DNA of 12,276 nt from contig JADHUF010000031.1 of the NCBI GenBank assembly GCA_016784625.1, forward strand, positions 1-12,276, written 5' to 3'. Positions 1 through 6,012 of the stretch are shown here, in pieces (the stretch's first letter is position 1; the number at the start of each line of letters is the position of its first letter). This DNA comes from Candidatus Nitrosopumilus sp. Its GTDB lineage: Archaea; Thermoproteota; Nitrososphaeria; Nitrososphaerales; Nitrosopumilaceae. The translations under genes were made by a program, and so were the position numbers. Below the pieces are notes generated by a model. That model was not told the DNA's origin, ran no database searches, and saw only the letters and a program-made list of their open reading frames with translations.

Positions 1-931
1 CACCTGAACCAGTAATTACTCTAGTAATACAAATTGAACCAGAACCTACACCAACCTTTACTGCATCAACTCCTGCTTTTATCAAATCTTCAGCACCTTG
101 AGCAGTTGCAACATTACCTGCAATTAATTCACAGTCTGGAAACGCTTTTTTGATATTCCTAACTGTACTTAATGCATTTTCACTATGACCATGTGCTATA
201 TCAACAACAAGTACATCAGCTCCTGCTTCTAAAAGAGATTCACTTCTTTCTAAAAAGTCACCTTTTACTCCAACTGCTGCTCCAACTAATGGTCGTCCTT
301 TCTTATCTTTAGATGCATTTGGATAATTTGCATTATTTGTAATATCCTTACTTGTAATCAATCCTTTGATAATTCCTGAATCATCAGTTATTGGTAATTT
401 TTCGATTCTATGTTTATGTAAAATTTCTTTTGCTTCTTCTATTGTAACACCAAGTTTTGCAGTTACAACATCTTTTGTCATAATATCACGAATGGGATTA
501 TTTGGATCAGCAAACAGTAAATCTCTATCAGTTACTATTCCTATTAATTTAGAATTAGAATCAACTACTAAAAGGCCTGAGATTTCTTTGTCATCTGCAT
601 AATTAATAGCATCTTGGATAGATTTATCAGAAGAGATAGAATATGGGTTTTCTATCATCACACTACCTGAACGTTTTACTTTGAGAACTTCGTTGGCTTG
701 CTCTTGAATGGACAAAAATCTATGAATAATTCCTATACCCCCAGCACGAGCCATAGTCACTGCCATCAAGGATTCGGTGACAGTATCCATATTTGCACTT
801 ACAAAAGGAATGTTAATTGAAATATTTCGAGATAATTTAGTACTTAGATCAGTCTGACTTCTACTTGTGATATCTGAATATTTGGGTACCAAAAGAACAT
901 CGTCAAAAGTTAATCCTTCTTTGAATTCCAA
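1..931 (-). CDS. guaB: IMP dehydrogenase, N-terminal 310 residues (3' end beyond window edge)
   Basis: IMP dehydrogenase oxidises IMP to XMP with NAD+, the committed step of GMP synthesis in the cytoplasm. I translated the minus strand from a TTG at 929-931. The product opens MEFKEGLTFDDVLLVP, the family's conserved N-terminus. SANMDTVTES follows at about residues 45-54, then a pair of CBS domains at roughly 95-143 and 150-202 with two VTDRD/TSKDI-type ends. The barrel resumes with GRPLVGAAVG, VVDIAHGHS and AGNVAT. The catalytic loop GSGSICITR contains the nucleophilic cysteine at residue 301; many relatives have Pro where the second Ser stands. The window ends nine residues later, so the flap and C-terminal barrel are missing here. 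An in-frame stop lies ten codons before the TTG and no ATG or GTG intervenes, so the TTG start is well supported. An AAGG sits about 8 bases upstream of it. The gene follows folP by 45 bases on the same strand. Confidence 0.95.
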   Translation of the reverse strand, partial: MEFKEGLTFDDVLLVPKYSDITSRSQTDLSTKLSRNISINIPFVSANMDTVTESLMAVTMARAGGIGIIHRFLSIQEQANEVLKVKRSGSVMIENPYSISSDKSIQDAINYADDKEISGLLVVDSNSKLIGIVTDRDLLFADPNNPIRDIMTKDVVTAKLGVTIEEAKEILHKHRIEKLPITDDSGIIKGLITSKDITNNANYPNASKDKKGRPLVGAAVGVKGDFLERSESLLEAGADVLVVDIAHGHSENALSTVRNIKKAFPDCELIAGNVATAQGAEDLIKAGVDAVKVGVGSGSICITRVITGSG

Positions 932-960
932 TGAAACCTTGTTAAGAAAGTCAAATATCG

Positions 961-968
961 ATTATAAG
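961..968 (-). promoter_or_regulatory. candidate TATA box for guaB
   Basis: The minus strand reads CTTATAAT in the 45-base gap between the folP stop and the guaB TTG start. Its centre is about 33 bases before the TTG, which fits archaeal TATA placement with a leader of only a few bases. This would let guaB be transcribed independently of folP. It is a motif call only, in an AT-rich gap where such strings arise by chance. Confidence 0.35.
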
Positions 969-976
969 CCTTTGTG

Positions 977-1828
977 TCATCTTGAGAGTTTTGAAGCTAT
1001 TGTTATTGCTTCTTTAGTAGCCTCAACATTATGAGTACGAATAATATCAGCACCATTTATGACAGATATTGTTTCTGCAGCAATTGAGCCAAATAACCGA
1101 TCAGACGGATTTTCTTTTCCTAAAATATTTCCTAGAAAAGATTTGTTTGAGACAGAAATTAGAATTGGGTGATTCTGTTTTATAGAATTCAAGTTCTTGA
1201 TTATTGATAGATCTCTTTCTACCCAATCTGATTTAATTTTTGTAAAAAATGGATCTTGTCCAGTTTTTCTAAAAAATCCAATAGCAGGATCTAATACAAT
1301 TTTTTCAGACGAAATATGTGATTTTTTTGCAATTTTTAAACTATCCCTAAGAAGTTTTTTGGTTGTGGTTATAGGATTCCCAAAAACTGTTTTAGAATCA
1401 TATGCACATAAAATTAGAGATGGGGTAAATTCTGAAATGACTTTTTGCATTTTTTTATCATACTTTAATCCAGAAATATCATTGATTATCTCAATATCAT
1501 ATTCTAAAGCATCTCTGGCAACTTTGGCTCTACATGTATCCACAGAAATCGGAAGATTGGAAACATTTTGAATTATTTTGATTGCATTTAGAACTCTTTT
1601 TGATTCAACTTTTTCTGAGACTAATGTAGATAAATAAGGGGCAGTAGACATGCCTCCAACATCAATAAAATCTGCGCCTTCATTTTCCATTTGTTTTACA
1701 GTGTTTTTTATCTGGGTTTTGGTTTTGTTGATAGATTTTTTGTAAAACGATTCAGGACTTGTGTTTAGAATGCCCATTATACGTACAGGATTTTTTCCAC
1801 CTACTCGTACATTTCCAAGTCTAGTCAC
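977..1828 (-). CDS. folP: dihydropteroate synthase homologue (pterin cofactor synthesis)
   Basis: Members of this TIM-barrel family join 6-hydroxymethyl-7,8-dihydropterin diphosphate to an arylamine. Counting from the GTG start used here (283 residues), the family motifs appear in order: GILNTSPESF with Asn22, DVGGMSTAP near 56-64, SVDT with Asp97, NDISG with Asn116, DPAIGF with Asp180, SNKSFLG with Lys229, and RTHN with Arg264 and His266. The main catalytic residues are therefore kept. Two usual arginines are not: the STRP loop is STAP (Ala63) and SRKS is SNKS (Asn228). The frame stays open to a TTG at 1846, which would add six residues but overlap the divergent mptE reading frame, so I prefer GTG 1828. 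The divergent pterin kinase supports the role. Whether the aryl partner is p-aminobenzoate (folate) or a ribosylated arylamine as in methanopterin cannot be told from sequence. Fold assignment is firm; exact substrate is not. Confidence 0.87.
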   Translation of the reverse strand: MTRLGNVRVGGKNPVRIMGILNTSPESFYKKSINKTKTQIKNTVKQMENEGADFIDVGGMSTAPYLSTLVSEKVESKRVLNAIKIIQNVSNLPISVDTCRAKVARDALEYDIEIINDISGLKYDKKMQKVISEFTPSLILCAYDSKTVFGNPITTTKKLLRDSLKIAKKSHISSEKIVLDPAIGFFRKTGQDPFFTKIKSDWVERDLSIIKNLNSIKQNHPILISVSNKSFLGNILGKENPSDRLFGSIAAETISVINGADIIRTHNVEATKEAITIASKLSR

Positions 1829-1832
1829 ATGG

Positions 1833-1840
1833 TTTATCAA
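1833..1840 (+). promoter_or_regulatory. candidate TATA box for the mptE-like gene
   Basis: TTTATCAA is centred about 26-28 bases before the ATGATG at 1862-1867, the spacing expected for a leaderless archaeal transcript. It argues for the start at 1862 or 1865 rather than the in-frame ATG at 1829, which would lie upstream of the box. Motif-based only. Confidence 0.35.
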
Positions 1841-1857
1841 AAACAAGGCAATTTGAG

Positions 1858-1863
1858 TTATAT
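1858..1863 (-). promoter_or_regulatory. candidate TATA box for folP
   Basis: The minus strand reads ATATAA about 32 bases before the GTG start of folP. If real, it overlaps the first codons of the divergent mptE-like gene, so the two promoters would be interleaved in about 35 bases and could compete. Weak evidence in AT-rich DNA. Confidence 0.25.
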
Positions 1864-2599
1864 GATGATTTCAGGTTGGGAAAAGAAATATTCAGATATT
1901 TTGAAGGAATTCAAGTATAGTGAAAAAAAGGATAAAGAATCAGCTATTCTTTTAAATTCAATTTTAAAAAAATCAAACGTTAATGAAAAAATTATCAGAT
2001 TAGTAAAAGGTAAAACTGTTTTTGTGATAGGCTCTGGGCCTTCATTATCAATTGCTATTCCAAAATTAAAAAATTTTAAAAACTCAGTAAAAATTGCTGC
2101 AGATAGTTCACTTAAACCTCTAGTTGAAAATGGAGTTATTCCAGACATAATAGTTACTGATTTAGATGGAGACAAAAACACATTTAAAAAAATTGCAAAG
2201 ACAAAATCAATATTCATTGTGCATGCACATGGAGATAATATAGAAGAATTAGAATTTACAAAAAAATTCAAAAACTGTATTGGAACAACTCAATCAAAAC
2301 CTTTCAGTAAAATTCAAAATTTTGGTGGATTCACTGATGGGGATAGAGGAGTTTTTCTAGCTAATCATTATGGTGCAAAAAAAATTATTTTATTTGGTAT
2401 GGATTTTGGAGATCGTATTGGAAAATTCTCAAATACAAAAAAATCAGAAAGAAAAACGAAACTAATGAAATTAAAAAGAGGAAAATCACTTTTAGAATGG
2501 CTTTCAACCATTACTAAATCTGAATTATTTACCACATCAAAACCAATTAGAGGATTTAAAAAAATAGCATACAAAGATGTAGATATCATAATTACCTAG
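1862..2599 (+). CDS. mptE: 6-hydroxymethyl-7,8-dihydropterin diphosphokinase, MptE-like (DUF115 family)
   Basis: The archaeal MptE family transfers diphosphate from ATP to 6-hydroxymethyl-7,8-dihydropterin, supplying the substrate of dihydropteroate synthase; the founding member is from Methanocaldococcus. From ATG 1862 the product has 245 residues. A helical N-terminus precedes the nucleotide-binding GSGPSL at about 57-62, IAADSSLKPL at about 78-87 and PDIIVTDLDGD at about 94-104. Later come FVVHAHGD-like IVHAHGDN, the Gly/Asp segment GGFTDGDRG, and ILFGMDFGD, all typical of the DUF115/MptE fold. The in-frame ATG at 1829 would overlap folP and add unconserved residues, so I use ATGATG at 1862/1865. 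The head-to-head pairing with the dihydropteroate synthase homologue gives two consecutive pathway steps, which strongly supports the function. The product is unlike bacterial FolK. Confidence 0.88.
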   Translation: MMISGWEKKYSDILKEFKYSEKKDKESAILLNSILKKSNVNEKIIRLVKGKTVFVIGSGPSLSIAIPKLKNFKNSVKIAADSSLKPLVENGVIPDIIVTDLDGDKNTFKKIAKTKSIFIVHAHGDNIEELEFTKKFKNCIGTTQSKPFSKIQNFGGFTDGDRGVFLANHYGAKKIILFGMDFGDRIGKFSNTKKSERKTKLMKLKRGKSLLEWLSTITKSELFTTSKPIRGFKKIAYKDVDIIIT

Positions 2600-2605
2600 A
2601 ATGCA

Positions 2606-2611
2606 TTTAAT
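2606..2611 (+). promoter_or_regulatory. candidate TATA box for the operon containing guaA
   Basis: TTTAAT, within CATTTAATAC, is centred about 26 bases before the ATG at 2635, a good match to a leaderless archaeal promoter. It lies in the 35-base gap after the mptE-like stop and would drive the coiled-coil gene, guaA and the 120-residue gene together. Confidence 0.45.
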
Positions 2612-2634
2612 ACCCATCACACATTTATCAAATT

Positions 2635-3210
2635 ATGAAATTCTCAGAGGAGCAAGTAAAAGAGATTGTTGCTTTGAAGGAAAGTTTGATCGAACAAATT
2701 GATAAACATCAAGAATCTATAGAGATGTTAGAAAAAAACATTATAACTTTGGATTTATTCTTAAAAAATTCTAGTTTTACAAAAGCTTCACAGCTAGAAA
2801 CAACAAAGAAGGTAGAAATTCTAAATAAAATAGATGCTCCAAAAAGACCAGAAGAAAATTCAATTCCAATTAAAAGAGTAAGTGATGGTGAAATAATTGC
2901 CAATGCATTTGTCACATCAGAACAAGTTTCCATAATTTTAGATGACAAGATTGGAATTAGTGATGATATTCCACCCTTCAAATCATTCTTCCTAGACAGA
3001 ATTATTGGAGAAATGAAAAAGAAGGATTTTGCAGAAGCAGAAAATGGAAAAATCCAAAAAGAGTCAATGATTGATTATATTATAAACAAAAATGGCTCAG
3101 ATATTAGAGAAATTATTATCAAAAACTACAGACAAAAAGAAAGAGTAAACGAGTTAATCAACACAGCAGGATGGTCATTAACACGAATGCTTGAAAATAT
3201 CAAAAAGTGA
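2635..3210 (+). CDS. conserved-looking coiled-coil protein of unknown function, upstream of guaA
   Basis: I do not recognise this 191-residue protein. Residues about 3-48 are rich in Glu, Lys, Leu and Ile with heptad-like spacing and probably form a coiled coil. A low-complexity, Pro/Lys-containing linker follows at about 60-82. A more ordered part runs from about 83 to the end, with RVSDGEIIANAF, then IPPFKSFFLDRIIGEM near 119-134, and a charged helical C-terminus finishing GWSLTRMLENIKK. There is no signal peptide, membrane segment or cysteine pair. The gene is real by context: it begins at an ATG with a well-placed TATA box, keeps the local codon bias, and ends four bases before the guaA ATG. 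That spacing implies co-transcription and perhaps translational coupling with GMP synthetase. A structural, adaptor or nucleic-acid-associated role is possible, but nothing seen here establishes one. Confidence 0.8.
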   Translation: MKFSEEQVKEIVALKESLIEQIDKHQESIEMLEKNIITLDLFLKNSSFTKASQLETTKKVEILNKIDAPKRPEENSIPIKRVSDGEIIANAFVTSEQVSIILDDKIGISDDIPPFKSFFLDRIIGEMKKKDFAEAENGKIQKESMIDYIINKNGSDIREIIIKNYRQKERVNELINTAGWSLTRMLENIKK

Positions 3211-3214
3211 TAGT

Positions 3215-4738
3215 ATGGATAAAATTGTAGTTTTAGATTTTGGGTCACAATACAGTCATTTGATTTGTAGAAGAATTAGAGAATTTTCTGTTTATGCAGA
3301 ACTTGTTCCTTATGATATTAGTTATGAAGAATTGCAAAAACATAATCCAAAAGGAATAATTTTTTCAGGAGGTCCATCAAGTGTTTATAATTCAGATGCT
3401 CCAGTTCCAGAAAATAAAGTTTTTGAGATGAATTTACCAATACTTGGAATTTGTTATGGACATCAATTAATTGTAAACAAATATGGTGGTAAAGTAAAAA
3501 GAGCAAACAAAGAATATGGTTCATCATTACTTACAATTGATAATGATAAAGATCTTCTAAATGGCATAGGAGAATCAGTTAGAGCATGGATGAGTCATGG
3601 TGATGAAGCAGAAGAAATTCCACCAGGATTTCAAATAATAGGACATACTGAAGGAGCAAAGGCTGCGGCAATTGCATCAGAAGAAAAATCAATCTATGGA
3701 ATTCAGTTTCATCCCGAAGTAGTACATACAGAACAAGGTACTGAAATTCTCAAGAATTTTGTTTTGAAAGTATGTGGTGCAAAACAAGACTGGACTATGG
3801 AGGGATTTATAGAAACAGCTGTAGAAAAAATTTCAAAAATAGAAGGAAATGTACTTTGTGGAGTTAGTGGAGGAATAGACTCTACTGTAACTGCATTACT
3901 AATTCACAAAGCACTTGGAGAGAAGCTCAAATGTGTATTTGTAAACAATGGTCTGCTAAGACTAAACGAAGAAACAGAAATCGAGGAAATGTTCAAAGAT
4001 AATTTCAAGGTAAATTTTATAGCAGTTAACGCAGTTGATGAATTTCTTGGAAAACTCAAAGGAATAGAAGATCCTGAGAGAAAAAGAAAGATAGTAGGAG
4101 AGGAATTTATTCGTGTTTTTACTGAATTTTCTGAAAAAAATGGTCCCTTCAAATGGTTAGCTCAAGGCACATTATACCCAGATGTAATTGAAAGTGGAGT
4201 TTCAAAGGGACCAGCAGCAGTAATCAAATCGCATCATAATGTAGGAGGATTACCAGATTGGCTTGATTTGGAAATTTTAGAACCATTAAAAGATTTGTAC
4301 AAAGATGAAGTAAGAAAAATTGCAAAAATTCTAAATGTTCCAGAAAAACTTTTCATGAGACATCCATTTCCTGGTCCAGGTTTAGCTGTTCGAATAATTG
4401 GTGAAGTTACTCCAACAAAATTGCAGATTTCCAAAGTTGCAAGTAAAATTGTTGAAGAGGAATTAATGGAGGCTAATTTGTATGATAAAGTCTGGCAAGC
4501 TTATGCTGCAGTTGGGGATGATAAAGCAGTAGGAGTTGTCGGTGATGAACGAAGATATGGAAATATAGTTATGATTAGAGTTGTAGATTCAATAGATGCG
4601 ATGACTGCAGATTGGACTAGACTTCCACATGGTCTTTTAGAAAAAATGAGTAATAGAATTACAAATGAAATTGAAGATGTCACATGGGTGACTTATACCA
4701 TTTCAAGTAAACCTCCTGCAACAATTGAGCCACAATAG
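3215..4738 (+). CDS. guaA: GMP synthase (glutamine-hydrolysing), single-chain
   Basis: The enzyme aminates XMP to GMP using ATP and ammonia released from glutamine. The 507-residue chain contains both halves. The class I glutamine amidotransferase domain (about 1-190) has VLDFGSQYSHLI, SGGPSSVY, the nucleophile Cys80 in GICYGHQ, and His166/Glu168 in FHPEV. The ATP pyrophosphatase domain starts near 195 and carries the PP-loop SGGIDST at 218-224. The C-terminal dimerisation/XMP-binding part has HPFPGPGLAVRI, RRYGN and the expected ending KPPATIEPQ-like PATIEPQ. The start is ATG 3215, giving the canonical MDKIVVLDFGSQ; an in-frame TTG at 3191 would overlap the upstream gene. Euryarchaea usually split this enzyme into two subunits, so the fused form favours a thaumarchaeal or crenarchaeal source. 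It sits second in a three-gene operon, near the guaB gene that makes its substrate. Confidence 0.97.
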   Translation: MDKIVVLDFGSQYSHLICRRIREFSVYAELVPYDISYEELQKHNPKGIIFSGGPSSVYNSDAPVPENKVFEMNLPILGICYGHQLIVNKYGGKVKRANKEYGSSLLTIDNDKDLLNGIGESVRAWMSHGDEAEEIPPGFQIIGHTEGAKAAAIASEEKSIYGIQFHPEVVHTEQGTEILKNFVLKVCGAKQDWTMEGFIETAVEKISKIEGNVLCGVSGGIDSTVTALLIHKALGEKLKCVFVNNGLLRLNEETEIEEMFKDNFKVNFIAVNAVDEFLGKLKGIEDPERKRKIVGEEFIRVFTEFSEKNGPFKWLAQGTLYPDVIESGVSKGPAAVIKSHHNVGGLPDWLDLEILEPLKDLYKDEVRKIAKILNVPEKLFMRHPFPGPGLAVRIIGEVTPTKLQISKVASKIVEEELMEANLYDKVWQAYAAVGDDKAVGVVGDERRYGNIVMIRVVDSIDAMTADWTRLPHGLLEKMSNRITNEIEDVTWVTYTISSKPPATIEPQ

Positions 4739-5100
4739 TGATCAATTTGGAATACGAAAAAATTTGTGATGAAATTTTAGAATGTGATAAAAAAATTAGA
4801 TATGTAGGAATGTATGATTATGGTGAACTTTATGATAAAATTAGACCAGGATTAAAAAGTCATTTATCAAGAGAAGAAACTGAATTATCTTTATCTCAAG
4901 CAATTTATCGTTGGTCTACACGTAAAAAAACTGCAGGAAAAATTGGGAAGCCTATTTTTGCATTAGCCAAATATGAAAAGATTTATCGCGCAACTATTCC
5001 CATTGGAGGAGCTGGTTTAATTTTAATCACTACAGAATTAGATGCAGATGTAATTGAAATTGTCGATAAGATTTTAAAAATTAAAGAAAAATATTCTTGA
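4738..5100 (+). CDS. small protein of unknown function, coupled to guaA
   Basis: This 120-residue protein starts at a GTG whose G is the last base of the guaA TAG stop (TAGTG), so translation is probably coupled. It opens with a helical EYEKICDEILECDKKI, then IRYVGMYDYGELYDKIRPG at about 20-38, a helical LSREETELSLSQAIYRW near 44-60, a basic patch STRKKTAGKIGK at about 60-71, and two hydrophobic beta-like strands near 85-101 before a charged C-terminal helix. The alternation resembles a small alpha/beta profilin- or roadblock-like sensory fold. From memory it looks like a group of small conserved thaumarchaeal proteins that start with a similar 'IRYVGV' element, but I cannot confirm a family name. 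There are no catalytic motifs, cysteines suited to metal binding, or membrane segments. It ends three bases from the convergent ROK kinase stop. The function is unknown. Confidence 0.78.
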   Translation: MINLEYEKICDEILECDKKIRYVGMYDYGELYDKIRPGLKSHLSREETELSLSQAIYRWSTRKKTAGKIGKPIFALAKYEKIYRATIPIGGAGLILITTELDADVIEIVDKILKIKEKYS

Positions 5101-5103
5101 TAA

Positions 5104-5973
5104 TTAAACTAGAAATGCTGCACCGTACACGCCTGCAGAATCACCTAATTTGTTTTTCAGTATTGGAGTATCAACTAAATCTGAAAAAACTTTACCATAA
5201 ACAGACTCTTTTCCTTCAGTATACAAAAAATCAATGTTTGACAAACCACCACCTAAAACGATTACATCAGGATCCAAGATGTCTATAACATTAGCAAGAC
5301 CATAACCAAAATTTTCTAAAAATTCATCTTTCCATTTTTGACCAATTTCATTATCAATATTAGTAAGAATTTCAGGAAGGAATTGAGATTTCCCAGTTAA
5401 TTTTGTCCATTGTTTTTCCAATGAAGGACCACTGATGTAAGTCTCTACACATCCAGTTTTACCACAATAACAAGAATTTCCATTACGATGTAAAGTATGA
5501 TGTCCCCATTCCCCTCCAATGTTAGTTCTACCAGAATGAAGTCTTCCACCAATTACAATACCACCACCAACACCAGTACCCATAATTACACCAAAGACTG
5601 TATCAAATCCACTAGCAGCACCCATTTCAGATTCAGCCATCACAAAACAGTTAGCATCATTTTCCATCAATATTTTTTTTCCTAGTTTATTTTCAAGATC
5701 TTTTTTTAATGGCTTTCCAATCAAACATTGCGTATTACTATTTTTAATCAGTCCAGTTTGTTTAGAAATAGCTCCAGGTGTACAGATACCTAAAGAAAAA
5801 TTAGATGTATTTGATGATATTTCTAAAACAAGTGATGAGATAGTGTTAATGATTTCTTGATAATCATTTTGTGGTGTTGGAATTCTTTTTCTTTCTAAAA
5901 CATTTAGATCTTCATCAAGTAGAATAGATTCTATTTTAGTGCCGCCTAAATCTACACCAAGCTTGTACAACAA
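5104..5973 (-). CDS. ROK-family sugar kinase (glucokinase/fructokinase-like)
   Basis: ROK kinases phosphorylate hexoses or amino sugars with ATP. The 289-residue protein has the N-terminal phosphate loop DLGGTKIE (8-15), the catalytic Asp106 in ENDANC, and the glycine-rich MGTGVGGGIVIGG at about 131-143. The ROK signature has Glu155 and His158, and the zinc site has Cys168, Cys170 and Cys175 in CYCGKTGC. DPDVIVLGGGLSN lies near the C-terminus. It is a stand-alone kinase without a helix-turn-helix, so it is not a ROK repressor. The start is a TTG at 5973, immediately followed by another TTG; both are possible and no ATG is nearby. It lies 39 bases downstream of the thermosome gene on the same strand. 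The substrate could be glucose, fructose, N-acetylglucosamine or N-acetylmannosamine; the motifs do not decide. Confidence 0.92.
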   Translation of the reverse strand: MLYKLGVDLGGTKIESILLDEDLNVLERKRIPTPQNDYQEIINTISSLVLEISSNTSNFSLGICTPGAISKQTGLIKNSNTQCLIGKPLKKDLENKLGKKILMENDANCFVMAESEMGAASGFDTVFGVIMGTGVGGGIVIGGRLHSGRTNIGGEWGHHTLHRNGNSCYCGKTGCVETYISGPSLEKQWTKLTGKSQFLPEILTNIDNEIGQKWKDEFLENFGYGLANVIDILDPDVIVLGGGLSNIDFLYTEGKESVYGKVFSDLVDTPILKNKLGDSAGVYGAAFLV

Positions 5974-5984
5974 TAACTTATGAA

Positions 5985-6008
5985 AATTAAAAGGCTTAAG
6001 TTTTAATT
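5985..6008. repeat. 8-base perfect inverted repeat between thermosome and ROK kinase genes
   Basis: AATTAAAA (5985-5992) and TTTTAATT (6001-6008) are perfect inverted copies around an 8-base centre, GGCTTAAG. They fill most of the 39-base gap after the thermosome stop. On the minus strand the region could act as a weak terminator, as the TATA region of the kinase gene, or as a regulator site. The arms are A/T only, so chance is a serious alternative. Confidence 0.35.
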
Positions 6009-6012
6009 GAGA

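Noticed and set aside
366..602. 78-residue plus-strand frame opposite the CBS domains of guaB
   Set aside because: The minus strand encodes clear IMP dehydrogenase sequence here; the plus frame is a by-product.
1197..1571. 124-residue plus-strand frame opposite folP
   Set aside because: It is antisense to a gene with conserved motifs, has no start signal and no recognisable domain.
1829..1861. N-terminal extension of the mptE-like gene from ATG 1829
   Set aside because: It would overlap the folP reading frame, lies upstream of the likely TATA box and adds residues unlike the family start; ATG 1862/1865 is better.
3191..3214. TTG start giving guaA eight extra residues
   Set aside because: It overlaps the upstream gene and precedes the canonical MDKIVVLDFGSQ start at ATG 3215.
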